44,572 nt of DNA from Ignavibacteriae bacterium HGW-Ignavibacteriae-3. GTDB lineage: Bacteria > Bacteroidota > Ignavibacteria > Ignavibacteriales > Melioribacteraceae. This document shows, piece by piece, positions 18,426 through 27,538 of this stretch. A model generated the notes under the pieces. That model was not told the DNA's origin and made no database searches. It saw only the letters and a program-made list of their open reading frames with translations. Position numbers and translations under genes: made by a program. Every line of letters starts with the position of its first letter. Positions within the stretch are counted from its first letter, which is position 1. The DNA lies in the NCBI GenBank assembly GCA_002839795.1, contig PGYS01000007.1, positions 1 to 44,572 on the forward strand, read 5' to 3'.

Positions 18426-18893
18426 ATGACAGTTAAAAAATGCCATATTATTGCTTTGGTCTCGTTGTTGATGCTTTATGGTTGCTCGTCTTCTCCCCGA
18501 TTTACGACTGATAAATCGAGGTTCGAAAAAAAATCGAATACGAGATTTGAAGATCGTTCAGAATATGCAAATGCCAAGGCTCTGGAAACAATAGTTGGCG
18601 TGGCTTCTTATTATGCGGATAAATTTCACGGACTTATTACGTATAACGGAGAAGTTTATGATATGTATGGATTGAGCGCCGCACATCCTTCATATCAGAT
18701 GGGAACAGTGGTTCGCGTGACAAATCTATCCAATAACAAAAGTGTAGTAATAAAGATTAATGACCGAATGCCTCTACGCCCGGACAGGATTATTGATCTT
18801 TCTCTCGGTTGTGCGATGGAACTTGATATGGTAAATGCAGGTATTATGGAGGTGAGAGTTGAGGTGCTTGAGTGGGGAAAAGGGAAAAAATAA
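18426..18893 (+). CDS. RlpA-like double-psi beta-barrel lipoprotein
   Basis: A 155-residue lipoprotein: signal peptide with lipobox LYGC and lipidated Cys20 followed by three Ser. The mature domain (about residues 55-152) matches the RlpA-like double-psi beta-barrel: GVASYYADKFHG, a glycine/threonine loop, MGTVVRVTNLSNNKSVVIKINDR, and RIIDLSLGCAMELDM. RlpA is a septal lytic transglycosylase that cuts naked glycan strands; the Asp in INDRMP corresponds to the catalytic Asp of the family. There is no SPOR domain, so septal targeting by denuded glycan is not supported. Activity is inferred from the family. Confidence 0.87.
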   Translation: MTVKKCHIIALVSLLMLYGCSSSPRFTTDKSRFEKKSNTRFEDRSEYANAKALETIVGVASYYADKFHGLITYNGEVYDMYGLSAAHPSYQMGTVVRVTNLSNNKSVVIKINDRMPLRPDRIIDLSLGCAMELDMVNAGIMEVRVEVLEWGKGKK

Positions 18894-18958
18894 AAAAGTC
18901 TGCACCCTTCTGAGCACTTTTTCATCATATCTATTGTTAATAGTACGGGTACCAAAAT

Positions 18959-19150
18959 ATGACAATTAAAAAAATATTACCTGTAGTCGGCGGGGCCATG
19001 CTTGGATTTGCGTATTACTATTTTATTGGCTGCAGAAGCGGTTCCTGTCCAATTTCGAGTAATCCATACGTATCCACAATTTATGGCTCGCTTTTAGGTC
19101 TAATTTGGGTTATTCCATTCAATAAGAAAAAGAAAGAGAAGACAAATTAG
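18959..19150 (+). CDS. DUF6132-like small membrane protein
   Basis: A 63-residue protein with two predicted membrane segments (about residues 6-24 and 40-54) joined by a loop reading FIGCRSGSCPISSNPYVSTIYGS, and a lysine-rich C-terminus. The CRSGSCPITSNP-type loop with two Cys is the hallmark of the DUF6132 family of Bacteroidetes. Function is unknown. It sits between rlpA and a TlpA thioredoxin in the same direction; the Cys pair makes a thiol-redox link with TlpA conceivable, but this is only contextual. Confidence 0.75.
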   Translation: MTIKKILPVVGGAMLGFAYYYFIGCRSGSCPISSNPYVSTIYGSLLGLIWVIPFNKKKKEKTN

Positions 19151-19204
19151 TTTTACAGATTAGCAAATAATTCTTAACTTGAAAACGATAAAAAAGAGGA
19201 AAAA

Positions 19205-19810
19205 ATGGCAGAGAAAAATCATGTGAAGAAAAATAAATTCGGCGGAATTTCGAAAAAACATAGAAGCTGGATATACACCGGTTTTTTTGTTGGAGTAATT
19301 TTATTGCTATTCATATTCAATAACTCGGATTATCTGTTCGGAAGAAGTGAAGAAAACGGCCCTTATCCGCCAAATTATATTCCGGCATCTCAAAAATCCA
19401 CCGCACTTGCACCGGATTTTACATTACCCACATCTGACGGCAAGGTAATAACGCTGTCTGATCTTAAAGGAAAAGTTGTGATAATCGATTTCTGGGCGAC
19501 CTGGTGTCCTCCTTGCCGCAAAGGAATCCCGGATTTGATTCAGCTTAAGAAAAAATACGGAGCAAAAGGTTTTGAAATAGTAGGTATATCTGTTGATACA
19601 GACACCAAAGATGAGGTAGTTCCGTTTATTAAAGATTGGAAAATAAATTATCCTGTTGTTTACGGGAATATGAATGTATATCAGCAGTATGGCGGAATTC
19701 GCGCAATTCCCACCTCATTTGTTATTGATAAAAAAGGAAAGATCGTTGCTACCTATGAAGGTCTGATTCCGGTGGAGACTTACGAAAACCATATTAAAAA
19801 ATTAATGTAG
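19205..19810 (+). CDS. TlpA/ResA-family membrane-anchored thioredoxin
   Basis: A 201-residue protein with a short basic cytoplasmic tail, one membrane anchor (about residues 22-40) and a periplasmic thioredoxin domain. The active site is Cys101-Pro-Pro-Cys104 in FWATWCPPCRKGIPDL, and the cis-proline loop reads IRAIPTSFVIDKKGK. The AhpC/TSA-like start (APDFTLPTSDGKVITLSDLKGKVV) is typical of TlpA/ResA. It should reduce disulphides in the periplasm, for example in cytochrome c or metal-protein maturation. A GAGG sequence precedes the ATG. It is the last gene before a strong bidirectional terminator. Confidence 0.93.
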   Translation: MAEKNHVKKNKFGGISKKHRSWIYTGFFVGVILLLFIFNNSDYLFGRSEENGPYPPNYIPASQKSTALAPDFTLPTSDGKVITLSDLKGKVVIIDFWATWCPPCRKGIPDLIQLKKKYGAKGFEIVGISVDTDTKDEVVPFIKDWKINYPVVYGNMNVYQQYGGIRAIPTSFVIDKKGKIVATYEGLIPVETYENHIKKLM

Positions 19811-19828
19811 TTAATAAATCTCCTCCAT

Positions 19829-19861
19829 AAAAAAACCCCTCTTAGCAGAGGGGTTTTTTGT
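19829..19861. terminator. Bidirectional terminator between the TlpA and DUF971 genes
   Basis: A stem of at least 12 bp centred on CCCCTC/GAGGGG (about 19829-19841 with 19848-19860), with a 6-nt loop, has a run of A on one side and of T on the other. It therefore works as a terminator for the plus-strand TlpA gene and the minus-strand DUF971 gene that converge here. Confidence 0.92.
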
Positions 19862-19876
19862 TTTAGCGGAGCCAAA

Positions 19877-20227
19877 TTAATGATCGTGATCAAAATCCTG
19901 ATGAAGGTTTTCTCTCACATCTAAATAATCGGCAAACTGCAGAAGCAGATCCCACGAGTAAATCCCGAAATTATAACCGTCTTTCCATTGAATCTGTATG
20001 GCATAATTTCCAACCATTTCAATTTTTTCGATCTCATATGCCCGGGGAGTAAGGGGCGCCCGTTTCGGCGGAGCATAATGTTTCCATAATATTGTTTCTC
20101 CCTTATTGCCTGCATCCGGAGTTTCATCTCTTAGAAATTTCAAGGGATACTTTATTGTTTTACCGTTATCCCATATTATCTCAATATTTTCCTGCTGATT
20201 CAATTTTATTTTTACCGGTGTTGCCAT
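19877..20227 (-). CDS. DUF971 domain protein
   Basis: A 116-residue protein matching DUF971, the small domain also found at the N-terminus of gamma-butyrobetaine hydroxylase and fused to Mrp/ApbC-type Fe-S carriers in some bacteria. Supporting features: IEIIWDNGKTIKYPLKFLRDETPDAG, then YEIEKIEMVGNYAIQIQWKDGYNFGIYSWDLL, and a His/Asp-rich tail (ENLHQDFDHDH). It is about 100 bases downstream of the TonB receptor gene in the same direction. A role in Fe-S protein handling is possible but unproven; the DHDH tail could bind metal. Confidence 0.82.
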   Translation of the reverse strand: MATPVKIKLNQQENIEIIWDNGKTIKYPLKFLRDETPDAGNKGETILWKHYAPPKRAPLTPRAYEIEKIEMVGNYAIQIQWKDGYNFGIYSWDLLLQFADYLDVRENLHQDFDHDH

Positions 20228-20326
20228 TTACGTTCCTTCCTTTTCCCACTGAAAAATATGAATTAGTAAGGTGACAAGAAAATCTAAAAAATCCGTCGGA
20301 TTCCCGATGACAAGATATTTCAAGTA

Positions 20327-22552
20327 TTACAATCTATAACGCAGACCACTGTAAATCATTCTCCCGTTTACCGGCCCCCAAATTAAGGATGCATCAAAAT
20401 ATTTTCCGGTCGGATTTATCGGATCGATAATCAGATTTTCTTGACGGTAATCAGAAAGATTCTCAATACCGAGATAAATTTCAAAATTTTCGGCAAATGT
20501 TCTGGTGACTTGTATATTCATAATTACAAATGATGGAGATTGCTCAACGGATTGAAGTCCGGCCGGATTCGATGATGTTGATGGAACCCTTTTAGGACCA
20601 AACCATGTTACAGTTAGATCATACGCCATACTTGGATTGCTGTCATCGTCCTTTTCAGTTGTATAAGCCAAATTAATTAAAGCGCGGTGTTTAGAACTGA
20701 GGGCTCTCTGCAGCCAGATATCATTCAGACTATGCTTCACATCCAGAAAACGGTATGCTAATCTTGTCTCAAGCCGCTCCAACGGCGACATATTCAATTC
20801 AATCTGGGCGCTATTGGAATATGCTCCATTCGGGACAGAAGAAAACATTATTGATTGAGGATTAGAATCGAGATCGGCTCTTGTGAAGTTTTCAAAATCC
20901 GTGCGGTATAGATCAATTGAAATTGTTCCTTCGCGGTAATCGTAATAAAAATAATGAGTCAGATTAAGACCGTAATTCCATGCTTTTTCCAGCTGAAGAC
21001 CATATCCGTAATTAGTTGTGGAATTAATTATAAGATCTCTGGAACTGGCAAACAGCGACGAATGCTCTGCAAAGATATTTGATTCTCTGAAACCCCGGCC
21101 TAATACTCCGCGAATTACCCAATCTTCCGAAGGCGCATATCTAATATGCAAGCGCGGGGTCAAGTTAAATCCAAAATGATTATGATAATCGCCCCTTATA
21201 CCGGCCACAGCCGAGATGGATTCACCGTCATTATATGTGTATTCAAAAAAAGCGCCGGGGATTCGGCTAACTCGGTTAAAATCCCGTTTCATAAACCGTT
21301 CGCTGTATTGATCGAACAGAAAACTGAATCCGGTCCTGAATTTATGCAGACTGGAAATAAAATCAGATTGATAAATAAAATTCAGATAGCCGGTTTTTTG
21401 ATTACCCCTGTAATCGCGGATTCCAAATAAAGATGTGCTCTTGTAGCTGTTTAAAGACCACTGAATTCCGAAAGACTTAAATTCTTCATCCGGCAAAACG
21501 TAGCCATGTTTACCGTAAACATATATCTGTTCGGCATCTGTTGCATATTTATAGGAGTTGACGTTAAAAGAACCGCCATCTTTAGAATCGTTTACATATT
21601 GAAACCCAAGCTGACTTTCCCAACCGTTGTCAAAAACAAACTGCCAGCGCTGCATCAAATTGAAAATCGAGAAAGCAGGCATATCCGTAAATTGATCATT
21701 GTTCAGATCGAACTTGCTCTGCCGTGTGCTTGCATGAAATAATGTTACGAATGAAATTTTATCATTTAGCCGATATTGGTAGTTGATATTGCCTTCAAAT
21801 CGTCTGTCATAGTCTCCGTACAGATTAACATAAAATGGTTTTTCATCAACCTCATGAGGTTGATGTAAGACAACGTCAATTTGGCCGGTGATCGACTCAA
21901 ATCCGTTGACAACCGAACCAATGCCCTTAGCAACATTAATGGTTTTGACCCACGGTCCCGGAATAAAGGTTAAGCCCACATTTGACATCAAGCCGCGTAT
22001 GTACGGCAACGCTTCAAGAGTAGATTGAGTATAGATTCCGCTCAGTCCAAGCATTTCAATGTGGCGTGCACCTGTAATTGCGTCTGTGAATGAGACATCT
22101 ATCGAAGGATTAGTTTCAAAACTTTCCGAAAGAGTGCAACATGCGGCCTTCTTCAATTCACCGGTTGTTATTACACTTTTATTCTCAATGCTTATATAAT
22201 CGCCATACGTTGATTTTTTTTGTCCAACAATCTCAATGTCCCCAAATTGAATGTCTTTCTGTCTTAATACAATTTTTAGGTTTTGTTCTTTTTCGATGGA
22301 TAAGGTATCCGAGGTATAGCCAACCATTGTGAATACAAGCCGGTTAGATTGCTTCACAATAGGAATTTTGAAGACTCCATTTTCGCGGGTTGAAGTCCCT
22401 ATCTCAGTTTCCAGCCAGTATACATTTACTCCAACCAGAGATATGAGTTTACCGGAACTGTCTTTTTCAAATACGGTTCCAGTTAAATATTCTTGCGCTA
22501 CAAGAATTGGAACATGGACAAGAATCCAAACAAAAATTATTTTTTTGATCAT
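20327..22552 (-). CDS. TonB-dependent receptor, probable heavy-metal/metal-chelate type
   Basis: A 741-residue receptor from ATG 22552, preceded by AAGGGA; a GTG 18 bases further up is less likely. It has a signal peptide ending VAQ, a CarboxypepD_reg-like domain (TGTVFEKDSSGKLISLVGVNVYW), a plug with MLGLSGIYTQSTLEALPYIRG and VAKGIGSVVNGFESITGQIDV, and a barrel ending GLRYRL. The plug contains a Cys pair (ACCTL near residue 136). Its position 30 bases behind a secreted HMA metal-binding gene and behind an HYC_CC_PP gene suggests a metal substrate, perhaps copper. Substrate is inferred from neighbours only. Confidence 0.9.
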   Translation of the reverse strand: MIKKIIFVWILVHVPILVAQEYLTGTVFEKDSSGKLISLVGVNVYWLETEIGTSTRENGVFKIPIVKQSNRLVFTMVGYTSDTLSIEKEQNLKIVLRQKDIQFGDIEIVGQKKSTYGDYISIENKSVITTGELKKAACCTLSESFETNPSIDVSFTDAITGARHIEMLGLSGIYTQSTLEALPYIRGLMSNVGLTFIPGPWVKTINVAKGIGSVVNGFESITGQIDVVLHQPHEVDEKPFYVNLYGDYDRRFEGNINYQYRLNDKISFVTLFHASTRQSKFDLNNDQFTDMPAFSIFNLMQRWQFVFDNGWESQLGFQYVNDSKDGGSFNVNSYKYATDAEQIYVYGKHGYVLPDEEFKSFGIQWSLNSYKSTSLFGIRDYRGNQKTGYLNFIYQSDFISSLHKFRTGFSFLFDQYSERFMKRDFNRVSRIPGAFFEYTYNDGESISAVAGIRGDYHNHFGFNLTPRLHIRYAPSEDWVIRGVLGRGFRESNIFAEHSSLFASSRDLIINSTTNYGYGLQLEKAWNYGLNLTHYFYYDYREGTISIDLYRTDFENFTRADLDSNPQSIMFSSVPNGAYSNSAQIELNMSPLERLETRLAYRFLDVKHSLNDIWLQRALSSKHRALINLAYTTEKDDDSNPSMAYDLTVTWFGPKRVPSTSSNPAGLQSVEQSPSFVIMNIQVTRTFAENFEIYLGIENLSDYRQENLIIDPINPTGKYFDASLIWGPVNGRMIYSGLRYRL

Positions 22553-22582
22553 GATTAGTTTTCCCTTCACTGTTTTCGCAAA

Positions 22583-22927
22583 TTAATGTGTCGGTTGACC
22601 ATCTCTGTATAAACAGCATTTGGGAAGATTAGCGTAAACACTATCGGGGGCCTTGAATTTCTCTGTATCATGACCAATGGATGCAATCCGCCGTTGAAGA
22701 GAATCGAGTGTGATCTTGGATGAGAGAAAAGCGACTTTTACTATTTTAGCACCTTTATCCCACTTTGCAAGCTTCACTTCTTCTATTTTAAGTACCTTTT
22801 CTATACGGGATTTACACATGCCGCAGACCCCATCCACATTAAATTTAGCTTCGGTAACTTTATTATCCTGTGCTGATAAAACCGTATTCATGAAGAGTGC
22901 AATCGCAATTAAAATTGTTTTTTTCAT
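22583..22927 (-). CDS. Secreted heavy-metal-associated (HMA) domain protein
   Basis: A 114-residue protein with a signal peptide (MKKTILIAIALFMNTVLSAQ) and one HMA fold. The metal-binding motif is GVCGMCKSRIEK with Cys35 and Cys38, followed by the usual strands and IASIGHDTEKFKAPDSVYANLPKCCLYR. The extra CC at the C-terminal end is typical of the Bacteroidetes secreted form. It should bind a soft metal such as copper in the periplasm. It lies between HYC_CC_PP and the TonB receptor genes on the same strand and has a GGAG ribosome-binding site. Confidence 0.9.
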   Translation of the reverse strand: MKKTILIAIALFMNTVLSAQDNKVTEAKFNVDGVCGMCKSRIEKVLKIEEVKLAKWDKGAKIVKVAFLSSKITLDSLQRRIASIGHDTEKFKAPDSVYANLPKCCLYRDGQPTH

Positions 22928-23005
22928 CTTATTAATCTCCTGATTAAATAAATATGTATAACTCCGGATTATCCGAAATATGTCAAGAAATGGAGAGGAG
23001 ATTAA

Positions 23006-23386
23006 TCAAATAAGAAATGTACAGTTGGAAATACAAATTACTGAACCCTCGGGAAACTGATGCATCACAGGCGGGGATAATTGAATTGGGGCTTTAATTA
23101 TATTGTTACGGAAATTATAATTTGGAAAAGAGGCGACAGGTGTGTAATTAATTTTTTGTACTGCAGTTGGTTTTTGAGAATCACTAATTCTAACAAAAGA
23201 ATAAATTGTTTCGCAGCAGTAAGCAACGGATTTAACGCTGCAGCAGTCCTCCGGCTCCTCGGTAGTATAACTTGTAGCCAAACTAACTGATTTAATTTCA
23301 TTCCCGCAGTAGTGGGTTGCTATTGCGATACCTGTGTTTAGAAATAGATACCCAGCAATGAATAATATATAAAGTATTTTTTTCAC
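23006..23386 (-). CDS. HYC_CC_PP family protein
   Basis: A 126-residue secreted or membrane-anchored protein. After an N-terminal hydrophobic segment comes ATHYCGNEI (His25, Tyr26, Cys27), then two Cys pairs, EDCCSVKS (Cys48/49) and AYCCETI (Cys57/58), and a Pro pair in APIQLSPPVMHQF. This is the pattern after which the HYC_CC_PP family of Bacteroidetes is named. Function is unknown, but the cysteine/histidine content and its place as first gene of an operon with a secreted HMA protein and a TonB receptor point to metal binding outside the cytoplasm. Confidence 0.85.
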   Translation of the reverse strand: MKKILYILFIAGYLFLNTGIAIATHYCGNEIKSVSLATSYTTEEPEDCCSVKSVAYCCETIYSFVRISDSQKPTAVQKINYTPVASFPNYNFRNNIIKAPIQLSPPVMHQFPEGSVICISNCTFLI

Positions 23387-23440
23387 AAATTAAATATAAT
23401 GACTGATTGACTTTATTACCAACGTGTTATCAATATGTTT

Positions 23441-23482
23441 AAAAAAATCGGAGTGAAGGAGATGGAAGAAATCCTTCACTCC
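23441..23482 (-). terminator. Rho-independent terminator after the prohibitin-like gene
   Basis: An 11-bp perfect stem (23450-23460 with 23472-23482) and an 11-nt loop, followed on the minus strand by seven T. It lies 14 bases past the stop of the prohibitin-like gene and separates it from the metal-related operon. Confidence 0.9.
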
Positions 23483-23496
23483 ATCCTATAATCTAT

Positions 23497-24363
23497 TTAA
23501 TTTCCAAGAATAAGCGGTAATCCGTTTTTACCGCTTCCAATTACAACTATTTTTGCGTTGGTTGAATTGGCAAGTTTTTCTGTTGCTTCAATTCCTTTCC
23601 ACTGAAGATAATTTTGACTTATTCCACGCGCTACAATCTCCTGAAAGTCGGCAATTCCTTTTGCTTCGATTCTTTTACGATCCGCCTCTTGCTCCTCTTT
23701 TTTCAGAACAAATTGCATTCTCTGACTTTCCTGTTCAGATTTTAATTTTTCCTCGATTGACGCGGTTAAGCCCGACGGTAAAATAATTTGTCTCATCGGC
23801 GCCGATTCAATTGTAATGCCTCTGGGTCCTACAAGTTTTTCCAATTCATCTTTCATTTCCGTAGCGAGTTGTTCACGTGACGCGGTGTATAATGCTTTTG
23901 CGTCATATCTGGATGTAACCCCGCGGACTACTGAACGGAATTGAGGGATAATAATGATCTCTTCATAATTTTCACCGACAGATTTATAAATTTTTGATGC
24001 GTTATCCGGATCGAGGCTGTAGAGCAAACTTATTTCGAGCTGAACGCTCATTCCTTCTTTTGAAGGGACGTTCATTGCCTCTTTCAATTCCTGGGTTTTA
24101 ATGCTGAACTTAACGACATTTGCCAGCGGATTGACAAAATTTACCCCGGATTTTAAAGTAGTTGTGCTTACGCTCCCGAGAAAATCCACAACTCCAACCG
24201 TTCCGGCCGGGACGACCGTGAATAATTGAATGAAGGAGAGAATTCCACCTATTGCAATCCCTATGAGAGAAAATTTAGCTTCTTGGATTTTTCCGCTTTT
24301 TTTAGAATTGAAATAGACGGTGATCGATCCAATCAATAATATAAGAGCTACTAAAAATAACAT
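23497..24363 (-). CDS. Prohibitin-like SPFH/Band 7 membrane protein
   Basis: A 288-residue protein with hydrophobic segments at about residues 1-17 and 31-53, then an SPFH (Band 7) domain opening with VVPAGTVGVVDFLGSVSTTTLKSGVNFVNP, and a helical, charged region around residues 210-255 (EEKLKSEQESQRMQFVLKKEEQEADRKR) that would form a coiled coil. Prohibitin relatives oligomerise into membrane rings and often work with FtsH-type proteases or organise membrane domains. It is a single-gene unit with its own terminator. Confidence 0.9.
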   Translation of the reverse strand: MLFLVALILLIGSITVYFNSKKSGKIQEAKFSLIGIAIGGILSFIQLFTVVPAGTVGVVDFLGSVSTTTLKSGVNFVNPLANVVKFSIKTQELKEAMNVPSKEGMSVQLEISLLYSLDPDNASKIYKSVGENYEEIIIIPQFRSVVRGVTSRYDAKALYTASREQLATEMKDELEKLVGPRGITIESAPMRQIILPSGLTASIEEKLKSEQESQRMQFVLKKEEQEADRKRIEAKGIADFQEIVARGISQNYLQWKGIEATEKLANSTNAKIVVIGSGKNGLPLILGN

Positions 24364-24562
24364 ACTGCCTCCTGGTTCTTTTATTGTAATATATACGTAA
24401 GATAAGAATTATGCGGGCAACCTTGAAACATAAACGCCATTTAATTAAAAAAACTGCGGAAACTATACGATATGTGCAATTAAAAATTATTGACTGTACT
24501 TATTGAAATCGGGAATGGATTTATTTTGACGGGCTATGATTGTTAAATCGTTTAAATAAAGA

Positions 24563-25876
24563 TCAGTCGGGAAAATCGATTTTAAATTCTGTTCCGCTGT
24601 TGCTATTTATTGTAAAATTTCCCCGCATCTGCTCAGACATCATTTTAACCAATTTCAAGCCAAGTGAGTTTGATAAGGCAGCATTATATTCTTCGGGAAA
24701 GCCAACGCCGTCATCTTTGACAGTTAATCTGTAGTTGTCAGTTTCTTTATAAAGCCGGATCTGTACAATTCCGTTTTGATTAGACGGGAAAGCATATTTA
24801 AAAATATTGCTTAAAAGTTCGTTGATAATCAGTGCTATTGATATTGCTTTTTCCGTTCCGAATTTAATGGCGGGATTAATATCAAGATCTATTAATATGT
24901 TCGCTGAAGTATTAATATAACTCGATTGTATATAGCTTATAAGTCTTTGTACGTAACTATGAATATCCACTTCACTAAGCGTCTCCGATTGGTAGAGTTT
25001 CTCATGAATCAGAGCCATAGATTTAATTCTATTTTGGCATTCCAGAAAAACTTCCGTTACTTTCGGATCATTAACAAGGTCGGCCTGCAGATAAAGCAAA
25101 TTGGAAACAGTCATGAAATTATTTTTTACCCTATGATGAATCTCCTTCATAAGGATATCTTTTTCATCAATTGTTCTTTTGAGGCGGGATTCCATTTCCA
25201 CTCTTTCTGATATATCGGTAACATTTAAAATGATACCGCGAATAATGGGATCAGGAATCATATTCTTTCCGGAAGCCCGAATGTATGCCCACTCTCCGTT
25301 CTGTTTTAAAAATTGAAGTTCAATTATATTGACTGAAAATGGTTCCTTGGAAGCTCTTTTAAACAGATCCAAAGTTTTCTTCAGATTGCCAGGATGGATA
25401 AACTCAAAAACACTTCTTCCAATTAATTCACCAGGGGCATAACCGAAAATTCTGGTTACGGACGGGCTTTCATAAATAATAATTCCTTTGGTATCTACAA
25501 CTGTAACCGCGTCCACAGAATTCTCAATATATAATCTGAATTTTTTCTCTTCAACGCTCAGTTTGGCATTTGCTCTGGCCTCTTCTTCAACTCTTCTTTT
25601 ATACTCAGTGTATTTTACAGTTTGCCCCACGAGTGCAATTAATATGGGTCCCAATATGCCTGCAATAAAAATCGCATCGATAGTTCCGATTAAGATTAAA
25701 TCTGCGGACCAATAATTCCACCAGATAAAACTCTGAATGCTGTTCATAATAAATGCAAATAACACAGCCGAGAATATGGTCCCTGCCAGTAATTGCCACT
25801 TTTTTAATGAAAAAAGGGAATAGAAAAGTTTGAGCAGCTTTTCTTTGTATAAGAATTTGTCGAATGGAAAACGCAC
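24563..25876 (-). CDS. PAS-containing sensor histidine kinase, HisKA_2 type
   Basis: A 437-residue membrane kinase. Two membrane segments lie at about residues 28-46 and 58-85 with almost no periplasmic loop, so sensing is probably membrane-internal or through the PAS domain (residues about 112-225; YESPSVTRIFGYAPGELIG, ISERVEMESRL). The dimerisation region has MKEIHHRVKNNFMTVSNLLYLQ, the HisKA_2 signature with His247/His248, followed by a HATPase_c domain (INELLSNIFKYAF, VKDDGVGFP, SLGLKLVK). HisKA_2 kinases often phosphorylate single-domain regulators. No receiver gene is adjacent, so it is an orphan here. Confidence 0.93.
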   Translation of the reverse strand: MRFPFDKFLYKEKLLKLFYSLFSLKKWQLLAGTIFSAVLFAFIMNSIQSFIWWNYWSADLILIGTIDAIFIAGILGPILIALVGQTVKYTEYKRRVEEEARANAKLSVEEKKFRLYIENSVDAVTVVDTKGIIIYESPSVTRIFGYAPGELIGRSVFEFIHPGNLKKTLDLFKRASKEPFSVNIIELQFLKQNGEWAYIRASGKNMIPDPIIRGIILNVTDISERVEMESRLKRTIDEKDILMKEIHHRVKNNFMTVSNLLYLQADLVNDPKVTEVFLECQNRIKSMALIHEKLYQSETLSEVDIHSYVQRLISYIQSSYINTSANILIDLDINPAIKFGTEKAISIALIINELLSNIFKYAFPSNQNGIVQIRLYKETDNYRLTVKDDGVGFPEEYNAALSNSLGLKLVKMMSEQMRGNFTINSNSGTEFKIDFPD

Positions 25877-25970
25877 ATAGTTCTCATTAATTAGAATACA
25901 CTACTACATTATCGCGTTAGCCAAATGAATATTAAGGGTATGTTGGCGCTAAGAGATATTCTCCAATATC

Positions 25971-26000
25971 AAAAAGGGACGTATTTTTGTTGTCCCTCTT
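25971..26000 (-). terminator. Rho-independent terminator after the phosphorylase gene
   Basis: A 6-bp stem (25975-25980 with 25992-25997), extendable by A-T pairs on its outer side, encloses an 11-nt loop. On the minus strand it ends in five T. It sits 35 bases beyond the stop at 26035. Confidence 0.7.
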
Positions 26001-26034
26001 TGGTTGATAGCAATATACTAAAAAGTGTCTTTTA

Positions 26035-27342
26035 TCAGAGCGACATTGACGATTTTATCAATTTAGGAACCGGAGTTTTTTTGTTAGATAAATTTATAGC
26101 TCTTTTCAATTGTATTTTTACCTTATCAACTTTTTCTTTTTTGTCGGTAAGAATTTCGGCAATTATTTCGCCCTTTTTAATTTTATCTCCGATTTTTGGA
26201 TAGAAAATAATTCCTGCTTTCGGATCAATTTTATCGGCCATTGTCATTCTGCCTGCCCCGAGTTCCAATGATGCCATACCTATCTGGAAATTATCCGTAG
26301 ACTCAAGATACCCCGACGATTCGGCAAAAATGGTCTCGCGGATCTTCGACTTAGTGTATTTATCGGGATGTTTAATCAATTCTGTATTGCCTCCCTGAAG
26401 TTTAACTATTTCCAAAAACTTATCGAACGCCTTGCCGCTGGAGACCATTTGCTTCGATATTTCAACTCCTTCCTGGATGGAGGATGATTTCCCTCCGAGG
26501 AAAATCATCGCCCCTGACAAATGAAAAGAAAGATCTCCGAGATTGCCCGGTGTGTCGCCCTGAAGAATTTTTATTGATTCATAAACTTCAAGCCAGTTGC
26601 CGATGTAATTGCCCAGGGGCTGATTCATATCGGTAATGAACGCTATTACTTTTTTCTTGAATGCTTTTGCTGTACGTGTCAGGGAATCGGCGAGGGCAAG
26701 AGCATCATCATATTTTTTCATAAAAGCACCCGAACCGGTTTTAACATCAAGAACAAGTCCGTCTATTCCTTCGGCAAGTTTTTTACTCATTATGCTCGCG
26801 GTAATCAGCGGAATTGATTCCACTGTAGCGGTTACGTCTCTTAATGAATAAATAAGTTTATCAGCAGGAGCTATCTCTTTTGTCTGTCCGGCGAGAACGG
26901 CACCGCATTTTTGTAAAACGGAAATATATTTGGGCAATCCGATGTTCGTTGTAAAACCAGGGATAGCTTCGAGTTTATCCAATGTACCCCCGGTATGCCC
27001 TAATCCGCGTCCGCTAATCATAGGAACTATTACACCCGCTGCTGCGGCAATCGGAGCCAATATAAGCGATGTTTTATCACCGACACCGCCTGTGGAATGC
27101 TTATCAATTTTTTTACCTTTGATCATATCAAGATTAATTACCCGGCCGCTGTATAACATGGATTTTGTAAGAGAGGCAGTTTCCTTTGCGTTGAACCCGT
27201 TGAGGTAGCCTGCCATAAGAAAAGCCGAAAACTGATAATCCGGAATTTTTCCCTTTGTGTAATCAGTAACCAGAAAATTAATTTCTTGTTCGGATAAAGT
27301 GTTATGTTCTCTTTTTTTCCTTATTAAATCGACTGTGTTCAT
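26035..27342 (-). CDS. deoA: Thymidine/pyrimidine-nucleoside phosphorylase
   Basis: A 435-residue enzyme of nucleoside phosphorylase family III, splitting thymidine and/or uridine with phosphate into base and (deoxy)ribose-1-phosphate in pyrimidine salvage. The family signature SGRGLGHTGGTLDKLEAIPG is complete. The phosphate-binding loop DKHSTGGVGDKTSLILAP and catalytic SIMSKKLAEGIDGLVLDVKTGSGAFM are also present, and the C-terminal alpha/beta domain (AGIIFYPKIGDKIKKGEIIAEI) is of normal size. Thymidine versus broader specificity cannot be told from the sequence. It is transcribed away from pepT. Confidence 0.94.
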   Translation of the reverse strand: MNTVDLIRKKREHNTLSEQEINFLVTDYTKGKIPDYQFSAFLMAGYLNGFNAKETASLTKSMLYSGRVINLDMIKGKKIDKHSTGGVGDKTSLILAPIAAAAGVIVPMISGRGLGHTGGTLDKLEAIPGFTTNIGLPKYISVLQKCGAVLAGQTKEIAPADKLIYSLRDVTATVESIPLITASIMSKKLAEGIDGLVLDVKTGSGAFMKKYDDALALADSLTRTAKAFKKKVIAFITDMNQPLGNYIGNWLEVYESIKILQGDTPGNLGDLSFHLSGAMIFLGGKSSSIQEGVEISKQMVSSGKAFDKFLEIVKLQGGNTELIKHPDKYTKSKIRETIFAESSGYLESTDNFQIGMASLELGAGRMTMADKIDPKAGIIFYPKIGDKIKKGEIIAEILTDKKEKVDKVKIQLKRAINLSNKKTPVPKLIKSSMSL

Positions 27343-27538
27343 TTATTCTCCATATAATTAAAAACCAAACGCAGATTGAGGTAGCAATATCAATTCTCAA
27401 TTAACCGGCATTTATGATTCAAATTAAAACTATCATTGATTAAGTTAAAGGCCAAAAAGTCATTTCTTAATTGAATCTCAAGTTCAATTTCTATTAACTT
27501 ACAATTAAAATTATAATCAAAATAGGACAGAGGCAAAA

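Noticed and set aside
22553-22570. GTG start for the metal-type TonB receptor
   Set aside because: The ATG 18 bases downstream has an AAGGGA sequence in front and directly begins the signal peptide.
25925-26203. Plus-strand open frame across the phosphorylase terminator
   Set aside because: It crosses the hairpin and overlaps the 3' part of deoA in antisense, with no ribosome-binding site.
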